64,000 nucleotides of DNA. It comes from Collimonas sp. OK307. Lineage in GTDB: Bacteria; Pseudomonadota; Gammaproteobacteria; Burkholderiales; Burkholderiaceae_D. This document shows, piece by piece, positions 33,400 through 42,773 of the stretch (positions are counted from its first letter, which is position 1; each line of letters opens with the position of its first letter). The notes below the pieces were generated by a model. The model made no database searches. It was not told where the DNA came from and saw only the letters and a program-made list of their open reading frames with translations. The DNA is taken from NCBI RefSeq assembly GCF_900113705.1, contig NZ_FOQI01000016.1, positions 1 to 64,000 of the forward strand, in the 5' to 3' direction. Position numbers and translations under genes: made by a program.

Positions 33400-33870
33400 T
33401 TATAGCTGTGGCAAACCCTGGATCACGGCGCCGGCTTTGATATTCTTGTCCTTGAACCAGCTCTTGTTCATCTCCAGCGCATAAGATGCGGCGCCCTGGG
33501 CGCAATGCGAGTCCAGCGTCTGCGCTTTCATTTCCTCGACATTCAGGATAGTGCCCTTTGCGTCGATGAACGCGACTGACAGCGGGATCAGGGTGTTTTT
33601 CATCCACATGCAGATGCCTGCCGGATTATCGAACACAAATACCATCCCTTCGTTGCTACCCATCTTCTTGCGGAACATCAGACCTTGTTCGCGTTGCGCA
33701 TCTGTGTGCGCAACCTCGGCCTTGATCACGTGGATGCCGATATTCAGGGAGGTGGTCGGGAGTTGCTGGCTTTCTTGCGCTGCTGCCGGCAATGCGGCAA
33801 CGGAGAAGATTGCGATGGCTGCAAAGGCTGCGGAGAGGTATGTGGCGCGAATTTTTCTCATGTTATTCAT
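33400..33870 (-). CDS. DUF192-family exported protein
   Basis: The 156-residue protein has a signal peptide (cleavage about AAAQE, residue 31) and the DUF192 core: IKAEVAHTDAQREQGLMFRKKMGSNEGMVFVFDNPAGICMWMKNTLIPLSVAFID. The conserved MWMKNTLIPLDVAFID-like motif is complete. The fold is a small beta-barrel of unknown role. AGGAG precedes the ATG at 33870 by 10 bases. Convergent with rpsT. Confidence 0.9.
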   Translation of the reverse strand: MNNMRKIRATYLSAAFAAIAIFSVAALPAAAQESQQLPTTSLNIGIHVIKAEVAHTDAQREQGLMFRKKMGSNEGMVFVFDNPAGICMWMKNTLIPLSVAFIDAKGTILNVEEMKAQTLDSHCAQGAASYALEMNKSWFKDKNIKAGAVIQGLPQL

Positions 33871-33961
33871 GTTGTAGAAGCTCCTTTAGGATGCGGAGAT
33901 TATACAGAGAGGTAATTCGACAGCGGGGTGTCCGCGGCGGATATTAATTGTTTCAGGACGT

Positions 33962-33988
33962 AAAAAAAGGCAGGACGCGCCTGCCTTT
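33962..33988 (-). terminator. Terminator of the small Lys/Ala-rich gene
   Basis: The stem aggcagg / cctgcct (33968-33985) with an acgcg loop is followed on the minus strand by seven T (33962-33968). Confidence 0.8.
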
Positions 33989-34009
33989 CTGTTGAAGCTG
34001 ATGCTGGAA

Positions 34010-34237
34010 TTACTTCGCAGCAGGAGCGGCTTCAGCTGCTGGAGCTTCAGCCTTTGCAGCTTTAGCTTTAGCTGCTTTTTTAGCCTTCTTGACTTTGTGT
34101 GTTGCCTTCTTGGCGACAGGAGCCGATGCTTCAGCGCTTGCGGCTGCAGGTGCAGCAGCTGCTGCAGGGGCTGCGTCAGCAGCGAAAACGGAAGTAGCGA
34201 ACAGGCCAGCAATCATAACAGCGATCAGTTTTTTCAT
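34010..34237 (-). CDS. Small secreted Ala/Lys/Pro-rich protein
   Basis: The 75-residue protein has a signal peptide (MKKLIAVMIAGLFATSVFAADA) followed by a low-complexity region: Ala/Pro blocks flanking a Lys-rich core (APVAKKATHKVKKAKKAAKAKAAK). It resembles histone-H1-like tails but is exported by its signal. Similar short proteins occur in Oxalobacteraceae as I recall them; function unknown. A terminator follows the stop. Confidence 0.75.
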   Translation of the reverse strand: MKKLIAVMIAGLFATSVFAADAAPAAAAAPAAASAEASAPVAKKATHKVKKAKKAAKAKAAKAEAPAAEAAPAAK

Positions 34238-34386
34238 TTTTCAAATCCAGTCAAGTTAAGCGAGTTAATCAATCAATGATTCACTTGAATCACTGCAATT
34301 AACGACGCTGGTAAACCGATGGTTGACATCTTTTTTTAAAAAAAACGGAAACCTGTATCAATTTGTATCTGCGCTGCTTTCCGCCA

Positions 34387-34953
34387 TTATTTTGAGTCGG
34401 TCAGATCGGCCGGGCTGATTTCAACCGACTCGCCCGGCCATAGCGGATGGCTTTGCAGCGATACCTGGCCAATCGAGACCCGCACCAGCCGCAAGGTAGG
34501 TAATCCCACCGCCGCTGTCATGCGTCGCACCTGGCGGTTTTTTCCTTCGGACAGGGTGAGCGCCAGCCAGCTGGTGGGTTTGTCCTGGCGCTGGCGTATC
34601 GGCGGATCGCGCGGCCATAGCCAGTCCGGTTCCTCGATTTGGCGCGCCTGGCACGGCTTGCTGTGGAAATCGCCGAGATCGACCCCGTTCCGTAAATGCG
34701 CCAGCATGGCCTGGGTCGGAGCGCCTTCGACCTGCACCATATAAGTCTTTGGCTGTTTCAGCGCAGGGTGGCTGATGTTGTGCTGCAGCTTGCCGTCATC
34801 GGTGAGTAACAATAATCCCTCACTATCGGCATCCAGGCGTCCGGCCGGATAGATATCGGGAATCTTGATATAGTCGGCGAGCGTAGGGCGGCCGGGGTGT
34901 GCTGAGAACTGGCACATCACTTGAAATGGTTTGTTGAATAAAATCAGGGGCAT
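34387..34953 (-). CDS. rluE: 23S rRNA pseudouridine synthase, RluE-like
   Basis: The 188-residue protein is of the RsuA family without the S4 domain: [15 protein letters not shown], then [20 protein letters not shown] with the catalytic Asp of GRLDADSEG, and [27 protein letters not shown]. RluE modifies U2457 of 23S rRNA. Its position divergent from icd is the same as in enterobacteria (rluE-icd), which supports the RluE assignment over RluB/RsuA. Confidence 0.88.
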   Translation of the reverse strand: MPLILFNKPFQVMCQFSAHPGRPTLADYIKIPDIYPAGRLDADSEGLLLLTDDGKLQHNISHPALKQPKTYMVQVEGAPTQAMLAHLRNGVDLGDFHSKPCQARQIEEPDWLWPRDPPIRQRQDKPTSWLALTLSEGKNRQVRRMTAAVGLPTLRLVRVSIGQVSLQSHPLWPGESVEISPADLTDSK

Positions 34954-35027
34954 ATACCTAGTATACAGCTTGAATACAGCTTAACCACCGTGTCAGGCAC
35001 GGCGCCGATGTCGCAAAAGCATAGCGT

Positions 35028-35082
35028 CTAGTAAAATACTAGTGCATAATGCGAAATGCTTGTCTTATGTCTTATATAAGAC
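35028..35082. promoter_or_regulatory. Palindromes in the icd/rluE promoter region
   Basis: A perfect 14-bp palindrome gtcttatataagac lies at 35069-35082, with an extra half-site gtcttat just before (35062-35068). A shorter one, ctag-taaaata-ctag, lies at 35028-35042. The 14-mer has the size and symmetry of a GntR-type operator and sits 64 bases upstream of icd. The bound regulator is not known from this window. Confidence 0.5.
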
Positions 35083-35145
35083 TAACTGTGTTTCAAATCC
35101 AACCGCACTGGTAGCTTTTACCTCCTCAACTCCGGAGATACACTG

Positions 35146-36399
35146 ATGTCCCAACATATCAAAGTGCCTGCTGAAGGCAAAAAAATCACCGTCAACGCCG
35201 ATTTTTCGATCAACGTTCCTGACAATCCAATCATTCCTTACATCGAAGGCGATGGCACTGGTGTGGATATCAGCCCGGTCATGATCAAGGTAGTGGACGC
35301 TGCTGTGGCCAAGGCATATGGCGGCAAGCGCAAGATCAGCTGGATGGAAGTGTTTGCAGGCGAAAAATCGACCAAGGTGTACGGTCCTGACGTCTGGCTG
35401 CCGGAAGAAACCCTGGCCGCGATCAAGGATTATGTCGTATCGATCAAAGGCCCGTTGACGACACCAGTTGGCGGCGGTATCCGTTCGCTCAACGTCGCTC
35501 TGCGCCAAGAGCTGGACTTGTATGTCTGCCTGCGCCCGGTGCGTTACTTCAAGGGTGTGCCTTCGCCAGTGCGTGAGCCAGAGAAGACCGACATGGTGAT
35601 TTTCCGCGAAAACTCGGAAGACATCTATGCTGGTATCGAATGGCAAGAGGGCAGCGACGGCGCCAAGAAGCTGATCGAATTCCTGATCAAGGAAATGGGC
35701 GTCAAGAAGATCCGTTTCCCGAACACCTCCGGTATCGGCATCAAGCCGGTTTCGCGTGAAGGCACCGAGCGTCTGGTACGCAAGGCGATCCAATACGCGA
35801 TCGACAACGACAAGCCATCCGTCACCATTGTCCACAAGGGCAACATCATGAAGTTCACCGAAGGCGGATTCCGTGACTGGGCATACGCGCTGGCGCAAAA
35901 AGAATTCGGCGCTGAATTGATCGATGGCGGTCCATGGGCGAAATTCAAGAACCCGAAGACTGGCCGAGAAATCATCGTCAAGGATTCGATCGCTGATGCA
36001 TTCTTGCAACAAATCCTGTTGCGTCCAAATGAATACAGCGTCATCGCCACCCTGAACCTGAACGGCGACTACATCTCCGACGCCCTGGCGGCACAAGTCG
36101 GCGGTATCGGCATCGCTCCTGGCGCCAATCTGTCGGATTCGGTGGCCATGTTCGAAGCAACCCACGGTACTGCGCCAAAATATGCCGGCAAAGACTACGT
36201 CAATCCAGGTTCGCTGATCCTGTCGGCGGAAATGATGTTGCGCCACATGGGCTGGCTCGAAGCTGCAGACCTGATCATTGAATCGATGCAAAAATCGATC
36301 ACTTCGAAAAAGGTCACCTACGACTTCGCACGCCTGATGGAAGGTGCAACGCAGGTTTCTTGCTCCGGTTTCGGCGAAGTATTGATCGAAAACATGTAA
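35146..36399 (+). CDS. icd: NADP-dependent isocitrate dehydrogenase
   Basis: The 417-residue protein matches the bacterial homodimeric enzyme, with [22 protein letters not shown] at the N terminus, [17 protein letters not shown] (S114 corresponds to the regulatory serine of E. coli IDH) and the metal and cofactor segments [23 protein letters not shown]. It oxidises isocitrate to 2-oxoglutarate in the TCA cycle. The GAGAT site before the ATG is modest. The promoter region contains a 14-bp palindrome. A strong terminator follows. Confidence 0.97.
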   Translation: MSQHIKVPAEGKKITVNADFSINVPDNPIIPYIEGDGTGVDISPVMIKVVDAAVAKAYGGKRKISWMEVFAGEKSTKVYGPDVWLPEETLAAIKDYVVSIKGPLTTPVGGGIRSLNVALRQELDLYVCLRPVRYFKGVPSPVREPEKTDMVIFRENSEDIYAGIEWQEGSDGAKKLIEFLIKEMGVKKIRFPNTSGIGIKPVSREGTERLVRKAIQYAIDNDKPSVTIVHKGNIMKFTEGGFRDWAYALAQKEFGAELIDGGPWAKFKNPKTGREIIVKDSIADAFLQQILLRPNEYSVIATLNLNGDYISDALAAQVGGIGIAPGANLSDSVAMFEATHGTAPKYAGKDYVNPGSLILSAEMMLRHMGWLEAADLIIESMQKSITSKKVTYDFARLMEGATQVSCSGFGEVLIENM

Positions 36400-36412
36400 G
36401 TTTGCCATTGTT

Positions 36413-36449
36413 GCAAAAAAAGCCAGAACATGTTCTGGCTTTTTTTTTC
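36413..36449 (+). terminator. Terminator of icd
   Basis: The palindrome agccagaaca / tgttctggct is flanked by A and T runs, with nine T after the stem. It is symmetric and could also act on the minus strand. Confidence 0.85.
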
Positions 36450-36470
36450 GCGCATTGATTGCTACAAATA

Positions 36471-36498
36471 AAAAAACCTCACCGCAGTGAGGTTTTTT
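36471..36498 (-). terminator. Terminator of the cold-shock gene
   Basis: A 12-bp stem (aaaaaacctcac / gtgaggtttttt) with a cgca loop lies 29 bases after the stop codon on the minus strand, with a run of T. Confidence 0.8.
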
Positions 36499-36526
36499 AC
36501 AAAGACCACTTAACTCGATAACTGAA

Positions 36527-36730
36527 TTAAGGAGCCTGGATGTTAGAAGCTTGCTTGCCTTTAGGGCCTTGCGTGACTTCGAACTGGACTTTTTGACCTT
36601 CTTTGAGGGTCTTGAAGCCGTTCATCTGGATTGCGGAAAAGTGTGCAAACAAATCTTCACCGCCGTCATCCGGAGTGATAAAGCCGAAGCCCTTAGAATC
36701 GTTGAACCACTTGACTGTACCTGTTGCCAT
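36527..36730 (-). CDS. Cold-shock protein (CspA family)
   Basis: The 67-residue protein [34 protein letters not shown]... has both RNA-binding motifs, KGFGFI (RNP1) and DLFAHF (RNP2). CSPs bind single-stranded RNA and melt structure. The start at 36730 is fixed by the family; the frame runs nine codons further up. A long AT-rich leader (to about 36900) fits the structured leaders common to csp genes. It is convergent with icd. Confidence 0.95.
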   Translation of the reverse strand: MATGTVKWFNDSKGFGFITPDDGGEDLFAHFSAIQMNGFKTLKEGQKVQFEVTQGPKGKQASNIQAP

Positions 36731-37068
36731 AAAATAGCGTCTTTCAAATAATAACAATCACACGAGCCGTAAAAGCAAGAAGCCTCGCGTAACGCTGCCC
36801 CTCCTAGAACTTGCTCACTTCTATTAACAAGCCGAAACATGCTTATTAATGAATGTCATTGTTCGCGTTAAAAATAAAAAAGTCAAGTAATTTCCATTAT
36901 GCAATTAAATTTGTGCATACGCATCGTTTTCTGCTCTTGATTTAATCTCTTCTATCGTCATCTGCATAGCAATCGGAAAACGCGTAATATCAACATTAGT
37001 ATCGATATAAACACTATTTATTCAGAGTTGCGCGTTGCGCATTTGGCGGAAGGTTTTAGAATAGGCGC
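36731..37068. other. Divergent intergenic region of csp and clpS
   Basis: This 338-base AT-rich gap holds the csp leader and promoter on the left and the clpS promoter on the right. I see no convincing repeat. A taatatcaacattag-like stretch near 36985 could hold a promoter, but I would not assign it. Confidence 0.5.
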
Positions 37069-37377
37069 ATGGTAACCAAGCACGAAGACGGGACAGTAGC
37101 GACGCGGCAAGAGCAAAAGCTCAAGCCGCCTCCCATGTATCAGGTATTTTTGCTTAATGATGACTACACGCCAATGGAATTCGTGGTCGCCATTTTGCAG
37201 GAATACTTCAACAAGGATCGCGAAGCCGCAACGCAGATAATGTTGAAGGTGCATCGCGATGGCAAAGGCATGTGTGGTGTGTATCCTAAAGATATTGCAT
37301 CCACCAAGGTTGAACTGGTATTAACGCACGCACGCAAAGCAGGGCACCCCCTGCAATGCATGATGGAGGAAGCATGA
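37069..37377 (+). CDS. clpS: ATP-dependent Clp protease adaptor ClpS
   Basis: The 102-residue protein has the ClpS core [82 protein letters not shown], with the N-degron-binding residues N/D in [11 protein letters not shown] and the conserved H in KVHRDG. It delivers N-end-rule substrates to ClpAP. Its stop codon overlaps the clpA start (ATGA), so the two are coupled. Confidence 0.96.
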   Translation: MVTKHEDGTVATRQEQKLKPPPMYQVFLLNDDYTPMEFVVAILQEYFNKDREAATQIMLKVHRDGKGMCGVYPKDIASTKVELVLTHARKAGHPLQCMMEEA

Positions 37378-39674
37378 TTGCGCAGGAACTGGAAGTAAGT
37401 TTGCACATGGCGTTTGTCGAAGCACGACAAGCAAGGCACGAGTTCATCACGGTTGAACACCTGCTGCTGGCATTGCTCGACAACCCGTCCGCGGCAGAAG
37501 TGCTGCGTGCGTGTGCGGTCAATATTGACGATATGCGCAAGACATTGGCTATCTTCATTGGCGACAACACGCCGACGGTGCCGGGTTCGAATGAAGTGGA
37601 TACCCAACCTACCCTGGGTTTCCAGCGCGTTATCCAACGCGCCATCATGCATGTGCAATCGGCTTCCAACGGTAAGAAGGAAGTGACCGGCGCTAACGTG
37701 CTGGTCGCCATCTTCGGCGAGAAGGATTCGCATGCTGTGTATTACCTGCATCAGCAGGGCGTGACGCGTCTCGACGTGGTCAATTTCATTTCGCACGGTG
37801 TGCGCAAAGATCAGCAAGCCGATGCGCAGAAATCTTCGGAAGGCGCGGAAGAAGTGCAAGCCGAAGGCCAGGCTAAAGAAAGCCCGCTCGACCAGTTTAC
37901 GCAAAACCTGAACAAGCTGGCGACCGAAGGAAAAATCGATCCGCTGATCGGCCGCGAGTACGAGGTCGAGCGCGTGATCCAGACCTTGTGCCGTCGCCGC
38001 AAGAATAATCCGCTGCTGGTCGGCGAAGCCGGTGTCGGCAAGACTGCGATTGCAGAGGGACTGGCATGGCGCATTACTCAGGGTGAAGTCCCTGAAATTT
38101 TGCAAAATGCGATTGTCTACTCGCTCGACATGGGTTCGCTGCTGGCCGGTACCAAATACCGCGGTGATTTCGAGCAGCGCCTGAAAGCGGTGCTCAAGCA
38201 ATTGAAAGACAGTCCGCACGGCATCTTGTTTATCGACGAGATCCATACGATCATCGGCGCCGGTTCGGCTTCCGGCGGTACGCTAGATGCGTCCAATCTG
38301 TTGAAGCCGGCTTTGTCCAGCGGCCAGCTGAAATGCATCGGCGCGACTACCTATACAGAATTCCGCGGTGTCTTTGAAAAAGACCATGCGTTGTCGCGTC
38401 GTTTCCAGAAAATCGATGTCAACGAACCGACGGTAGAGCAAACCGTGCAGATCCTGCGCGGCTTGAAATCGCGTTTTGAAGAGCATCATGGCGTGAAGTA
38501 CTCGGCTTCTGCGCTGACCAGTGCGGCCGAACTGGCGGCGCGTTTCATCAACGACCGTCATCTGCCGGACAAGGCGATCGACGTGATCGATGAAGCTGGT
38601 GCGGCGCAACGCATCCTGCCGAAGTCGAAACAGAAAAAGACTATAGGCAAGGGCGAGATCGAAGACATCATCGCCAAGATTGCGCGGATTCCACCGCAGT
38701 CGGTCAACCAGGACGATCGCAGCAAGCTGCAAACCATCGACCGCGATTTGCGTAATGTGGTGTTCGGCCAGGATCCGGCGATCGATGCCCTGGCATCGGC
38801 GATCAAGATGGCGCGCGCAGGATTGGGCAAGACCGACCGGCCGATTGGTTCTTTCCTGTTCTCCGGTCCGACCGGCGTCGGCAAGACCGAGGTGGCGAAG
38901 CAGCTGGCATTTATCATGGGCATCGACCTGATCCGTTTCGATATGTCCGAATACATGGAGCGTCACGCGGTGAGCCGCCTGATTGGCGCGCCTCCGGGTT
39001 ATGTCGGTTTTGACCAGGGCGGTTTGCTGACTGAGGCCGTGACCAAGAAGCCGCATGCGGTATTGCTGCTGGATGAAATTGAAAAAGCCCATCCGGACAT
39101 TTTCAATATCCTGTTGCAGGTGATGGATCACGGCGCATTGACCGACAATAATGGACGCAAGGCGGATTTCCGCAATGTGATCATTATCATGACCACCAAT
39201 GCCGGTGCAGAGAGTCTGCAAAAACGTTCGATCGGTTTCACCGAGAAGAAAGAAGCCGGTGACGAGATGGCGGATATCAAGCGTATGTTTACGCCTGAAT
39301 TCCGCAACCGCATCGATTCCATCATCAGCTTCCGTGCACTGGATGAAGAAGTCATCTTGCGCGTGGTCGACAAGTTCCTGATGCAACTGGAAGAGCAGTT
39401 GCATGAGAAAAAAGTGGAAGCGGTTTTCACCGAGAATTTGCGGAAATTCCTGGCCAAGAAGGGTTTCGATCCTTTGATGGGCGCGCGTCCGATGTCACGT
39501 CTGATCCAGGACATGATACGCAAGGCGCTGGCAGACGAACTGTTGTTCGGCAAGCTGGTGACTGGTGGCCGGGTGACCGTCGATCTGGACGACAAGGATC
39601 AGATCAGCCTGGACTTTGCAGAAAAGGATTCGTCCTCGCCTGCGGCGCCTGAGGAAACGGTAGAAGTGGAATAA
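37374..39674 (+). CDS. clpA: ATP-dependent Clp protease ATP-binding subunit ClpA
   Basis: The 766-residue protein starts [19 protein letters not shown] and has the Clp N domain, two AAA+ domains with Walker A GEAGVGKT (about 220) and GPTGVGKT (about 503), sensor and arginine-finger segments, and the C-terminal D2 domain. ClpA unfolds proteins and feeds them to ClpP. The start overlaps the clpS stop and follows GGAGGAAGC; the upstream in-frame ATG at 37356 is inside clpS and less likely. Confidence 0.96.
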   Translation: MIAQELEVSLHMAFVEARQARHEFITVEHLLLALLDNPSAAEVLRACAVNIDDMRKTLAIFIGDNTPTVPGSNEVDTQPTLGFQRVIQRAIMHVQSASNGKKEVTGANVLVAIFGEKDSHAVYYLHQQGVTRLDVVNFISHGVRKDQQADAQKSSEGAEEVQAEGQAKESPLDQFTQNLNKLATEGKIDPLIGREYEVERVIQTLCRRRKNNPLLVGEAGVGKTAIAEGLAWRITQGEVPEILQNAIVYSLDMGSLLAGTKYRGDFEQRLKAVLKQLKDSPHGILFIDEIHTIIGAGSASGGTLDASNLLKPALSSGQLKCIGATTYTEFRGVFEKDHALSRRFQKIDVNEPTVEQTVQILRGLKSRFEEHHGVKYSASALTSAAELAARFINDRHLPDKAIDVIDEAGAAQRILPKSKQKKTIGKGEIEDIIAKIARIPPQSVNQDDRSKLQTIDRDLRNVVFGQDPAIDALASAIKMARAGLGKTDRPIGSFLFSGPTGVGKTEVAKQLAFIMGIDLIRFDMSEYMERHAVSRLIGAPPGYVGFDQGGLLTEAVTKKPHAVLLLDEIEKAHPDIFNILLQVMDHGALTDNNGRKADFRNVIIIMTTNAGAESLQKRSIGFTEKKEAGDEMADIKRMFTPEFRNRIDSIISFRALDEEVILRVVDKFLMQLEEQLHEKKVEAVFTENLRKFLAKKGFDPLMGARPMSRLIQDMIRKALADELLFGKLVTGGRVTVDLDDKDQISLDFAEKDSSSPAAPEETVEVE

Positions 39675-39704
39675 TTTCGGGAATACTCCCCGATTCCCGC
39701 TCGT

Positions 39705-39746
39705 AAAAAAAAGCCTGAAATCACGTGAGTGATTTCAGGCTTTTTT
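39705..39746 (+). terminator. Terminator of clpA
   Basis: A 14-bp stem (aagcctgaaatcac / gtgatttcaggctt) with a gtga loop is flanked by A and T runs. Confidence 0.85.
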
Positions 39747-39747
39747 G

Positions 39748-39773
39748 CAGGGTGGGCATTTTGCCCACGCTAC
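39748..39773. repeat. GTGGGCA/TGCCCAC palindromic repeat, copy 1
   Basis: The arms gtgggca (39752-39758) and tgcccac (39762-39768) flank a 3-base loop, inside the context cagggtgggca...tgcccacgctac. The same core with longer flanks occurs at 43303-43363, so it is a dispersed element rather than a terminator. Confidence 0.6.
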
Positions 39774-39777
39774 ATTC

Positions 39778-40878
39778 CTACGGCAGTATCGCCGTGTCGG
39801 TGGCTTGCTTGGCCTGGATATCCGTTACGGCTTGCTGGATCGCCGATAACCGATAGTCGGTGCCCGGATGAATCGCTGTGTAGCCATTCAGCGCGCTGGC
39901 CGGATAGGTGGTTGCCAGCCGTTGCCAGAAAGCTGCAGCATTGTCGACCTTGTAGCCGGCACGCGCGACCATGTACAACGCCAGCTTGTCAGCCGCCGCA
40001 TCCATCTGTTGCGGGTAAGGCTTGACGCCGGCCATACCGTTCAATGCCGCTGTATCCGGCCGCAAGCGGATCAGATTGTCGATGACGCCGGTCATGGTGG
40101 CAGTGCTGCGTTGGCGCGCCGGATGGGTCAGCGTGTTGTGCGCCATTTCCTTGGCAATCACCAGGGCCAGTTCATCGTCGTTCTTGGTGAATTTCATCAT
40201 GCCGCTGCTGATCAGCACACGTCGGCCGTCGGCATAGCTGATCACGTTCTCGGTATTGCCGAGTTCGATGCCAAAGGCGCAGGCACGGGTCAGCGGGATG
40301 CTCATGGTCTGGTTGTTGCCGTTGCGCGCAACCGTCAGCTTGATACTATTGCGGCCGTTCACCAGCGGGCCCAGCAGCAGGGCGGTCTGGCGTTCAGCAT
40401 CGGCACCCGTTGGCACCGGCTTGTCCTGGATCGTTACCAGCTTGTCGCCGCGTTGCAGGCCGACCTTGGCGGCGCCGCTGCCGGCCAGCACGCCGGTCAC
40501 TTCCAGTTGATCGCTCAGGCCCAGGGCAGCTGCCGCATCAACGAATTCTGGCGTATAGGAGTATTTTGTCTTGGCGGTGAAACCGAGCAGGTTACGTGCA
40601 TTGTTTCTGCACAATACTGCGTTATTCACCAGCAAAGGAGCGGCGACGTCGTACAAACGGTCTTGCAAGCCGATTAACGCTTTCAGCTCCGTTTGCTGTG
40701 GCGACTGTGTCGGCGCTACAGGTTTGGGAGAGACTGTCGACGCAGTCCGTGGCGACGTGGTGCCTGTACCGGGCTCCTGCGTGGCACAGGCTGCCAGAAA
40801 CAGCACTGGCAACGTCAGTGCTGCATAACGTTTGGCGCCTTGCCATCCGGCGCCGCGCGTCAAATTCGTCAATCTCAT
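39778..40878 (-). CDS. Lipoprotein with PDZ and degenerate M48 peptidase domain
   Basis: The 366-residue protein has a lipoprotein signal (LPVLFLAAC, Cys31), a PDZ-like segment (about 125-185, VLAGSGAAKVGLQRGDKLVTI) and an M48-like C-terminal domain. The zinc motif expected as HExxH reads K243-E-M-A-H247, and the third-ligand EAD motif reads DAAAD (293-297), so two of three ligands are lost. The rest of the fold (ALYMVARAGYKVDNAAAFWQRLA; HPGTDYRLSAI) is kept. It is probably an inactive relative with a scaffold or binding role. GGAG lies 7 bases before the start. Confidence 0.8.
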   Translation of the reverse strand: MRLTNLTRGAGWQGAKRYAALTLPVLFLAACATQEPGTGTTSPRTASTVSPKPVAPTQSPQQTELKALIGLQDRLYDVAAPLLVNNAVLCRNNARNLLGFTAKTKYSYTPEFVDAAAALGLSDQLEVTGVLAGSGAAKVGLQRGDKLVTIQDKPVPTGADAERQTALLLGPLVNGRNSIKLTVARNGNNQTMSIPLTRACAFGIELGNTENVISYADGRRVLISSGMMKFTKNDDELALVIAKEMAHNTLTHPARQRSTATMTGVIDNLIRLRPDTAALNGMAGVKPYPQQMDAAADKLALYMVARAGYKVDNAAAFWQRLATTYPASALNGYTAIHPGTDYRLSAIQQAVTDIQAKQATDTAILP

Positions 40879-40889
40879 TAATTTCTCCA

Positions 40890-41339
40890 TCAATGTTTTC
40901 CGGTGCTGCCGAAGCCGCCTGCGCCGCGTTCGCTGCTCTCGAAATCTGATACAACATTAAAACGGACACGTGCAACAGGCACAATAATCAATTGCGCCAG
41001 CCGTTCCATCGGGTTGAGGGTAAATTCGGTCGTTCCGCGGTTCCAGGTAGACACCATTAACTGACCCTGGTAATCAGAGTCGATCAGGCCCACCAGGTTC
41101 CCCAGCACGATGCCATGTTTATGGCCGAGGCCGCTGCGCGGCAGGATCATGGCGGCATAGGCAGGGTCGCCGATGTGAATCGCCAGGCCAGTCGGAATCA
41201 GGTGGGTTTCACCGGGTTTGATCGTCAGCGCGGCGTCCAGGCAGGCGCGCAGGTCCAGGCCCGCACTGCCTTCGGTGGCGTAAGCCGGCAATTGATCTTG
41301 CATGCGTGGGTCGAGAATTTTGACGTCGATGATATTCAT
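40890..41339 (-). CDS. dut: Deoxyuridine 5'-triphosphate nucleotidohydrolase
   Basis: The 149-residue protein has the five dUTPase motifs in order: [44 protein letters not shown] and [10 protein letters not shown]. It forms a trimer that cleaves dUTP to dUMP, keeping uracil out of DNA. The start at 41339 is the family start [13 protein letters not shown]; a longer frame to 41390 lacks support. It follows coaBC as in many proteobacteria, and the lipoprotein gene starts 11 bases after its stop. Confidence 0.96.
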   Translation of the reverse strand: MNIIDVKILDPRMQDQLPAYATEGSAGLDLRACLDAALTIKPGETHLIPTGLAIHIGDPAYAAMILPRSGLGHKHGIVLGNLVGLIDSDYQGQLMVSTWNRGTTEFTLNPMERLAQLIIVPVARVRFNVVSDFESSERGAGGFGSTGKH

Positions 41340-41393
41340 GGAATTTTGTAACAATCTATTAAATGAAAAAAATAATGGCAGGTACAACAAACA

Positions 41394-41413
41394 TGGCAGG
41401 ATTAATCCTGCCA
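41394..41413. promoter_or_regulatory. Perfect 20-bp palindrome between coaBC and dut
   Basis: The palindrome tggcaggatt / aatcctgcca is complete over 20 bases and lies 55 bases upstream of dut. There is no T-run beyond tgtttgttg, so it may be an operator or a weak terminator. Confidence 0.45.
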
Positions 41414-41491
41414 GGCGTGCATGAAACTACCTCTGATTTTTGATGCAAACCGCTGGCGGTGAAACCGGCAGCAATATAGAAATTCGAGACT

Positions 41492-42697
41492 TTAGGTAAG
41501 ACGGCTGGCAATTGCGGCAATCAGCTGGCGCGCCAGTTGTTGCTTGCCGGCGCGCGGCAAGCTGGTGTGACCGTCGGCATCAAACAATACCAATTGGTTA
41601 TCGTCCTTGCCAAACGTGTCATGGCCGATATTACCGACTAACAGTGGCACATTTTTCCTGATGCGTTTGACTTCACCATACTGCAGCAAGTTCTCCGACT
41701 CGGCAGCAAAACCGACACAGTAAGGCGGTTTCGGCAATGCTGCAACTGTTGCCAGAATGTCCGGGTTTTGTTCGAACACCAATTCGGGCGCGCTGCCATC
41801 GGCGTTCTTTTTCAGTTTTTGCGCACTGGCGTTGGCTACGCGCCAGTCGGCCACTGCCGCCACTGCGACGAAGACGTCGGTGCGGCTGTCGGCGCCGGCC
41901 AGTTGCGCCATCACGATATCGTGCATTTGCTGCGCGGTCTGGACTCCGATACGGCGTACGCCGTAGGGCGCGGCCAGGGCGGTTGGGCCCGACACCAGGG
42001 TGACTTCCGCCCCGGCTTCATACGCTGCACGGGCTACCGCATAACCCATCTTTCCGGATGAAAGATTAGTGATGCCGCGTACCGGATCGATTGGTTCGAA
42101 AGTCGGACCAGCGGTCAGCAGCAAGCGCTTACCCTTGAGCAGCTTGGGCTGGAACGAGGCGATCACTTCTTCCAGCAATTGATTTGCTTCCAGCATGCGT
42201 CCCATGCCGACTTCGCCGCAAGCCTGTTCGCCGGCATCGGGGCCGAGCAACTGGATGTCGTCTGCCAGCAGTTGGGCCAGGTTGCGTTGGGTTGCCGGGT
42301 TTTGCCACATCTCGACATTCATCGCGGGCGCGACCAGCAAGGGCACGGTGGCGGGACGAGCGACGCATAACGTCGACAGCAAGTCATCGCAGGCGCCGTG
42401 CGCCAGTTTGGAGATGAAATCGGCAGAGCAAGGCGCAATCACGATGACATCGGCGTCGCGCGTCAGGTCGATATGCGGCATGTTGTTGCCTATGCGCGCA
42501 TCCCATTGATCGGTAAATACCGGTTTGCCGGATAAACCTTGCATGGTAACGGGCGTGATGAAGTGCATCGCCGCCGAGGTCATGACAACCTGCACCGAAG
42601 CACCGGCCTTGATCATGGCGCGTGTGAATTCCGCCGCCTTGTAGCAGGCGATGCCGCCGGTCAGTCCCAGCACGATATTTTTACCAGCGAGATCCAT
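41492..42697 (-). CDS. coaBC: Bifunctional phosphopantothenoylcysteine decarboxylase/synthetase
   Basis: The 401-residue protein has an N-terminal flavin decarboxylase (CoaC: GGIACYKAAEFTRAM; PAMNVEMWQNPATQRNL) and a C-terminal CoaB synthetase (LLTAGPTFEPIDPVRGITNLSSGKMGYAVA; NPDILATVAAL). It makes phosphopantetheine precursors in coenzyme A synthesis. The catalytic Cys of CoaC is in ACGEVGMGRML. It is followed by dut. Confidence 0.96.
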   Translation of the reverse strand: MDLAGKNIVLGLTGGIACYKAAEFTRAMIKAGASVQVVMTSAAMHFITPVTMQGLSGKPVFTDQWDARIGNNMPHIDLTRDADVIVIAPCSADFISKLAHGACDDLLSTLCVARPATVPLLVAPAMNVEMWQNPATQRNLAQLLADDIQLLGPDAGEQACGEVGMGRMLEANQLLEEVIASFQPKLLKGKRLLLTAGPTFEPIDPVRGITNLSSGKMGYAVARAAYEAGAEVTLVSGPTALAAPYGVRRIGVQTAQQMHDIVMAQLAGADSRTDVFVAVAAVADWRVANASAQKLKKNADGSAPELVFEQNPDILATVAALPKPPYCVGFAAESENLLQYGEVKRIRKNVPLLVGNIGHDTFGKDDNQLVLFDADGHTSLPRAGKQQLARQLIAAIASRLT

Positions 42698-42734
42698 ATT
42701 TACTCCTGGATGGTAGAACGCTTATCGGTTACTC

Positions 42735-42773
42735 AATAAATAATTGATTCAATTATTGATTCAATTATTTATT
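42735..42773. repeat. AT-rich inverted repeat at the lspA 3' end
   Basis: The arms aataaataattga (42735-42747) and tcaattatttatt (42761-42773) are perfect complements over 13 bases. The right arm overlaps the lspA stop codon. It separates lspA from coaBC and could be a processing or attenuation structure. Confidence 0.5.

Noticed and set aside
35065-36408. 447-codon minus-strand frame opposite icd
   Set aside because: Its residues mirror icd codons; no motif or ribosome-binding site.
37164-39404. Long minus-strand frames opposite clpS and clpA
   Set aside because: Mirror frames of conserved genes; no independent start signals.
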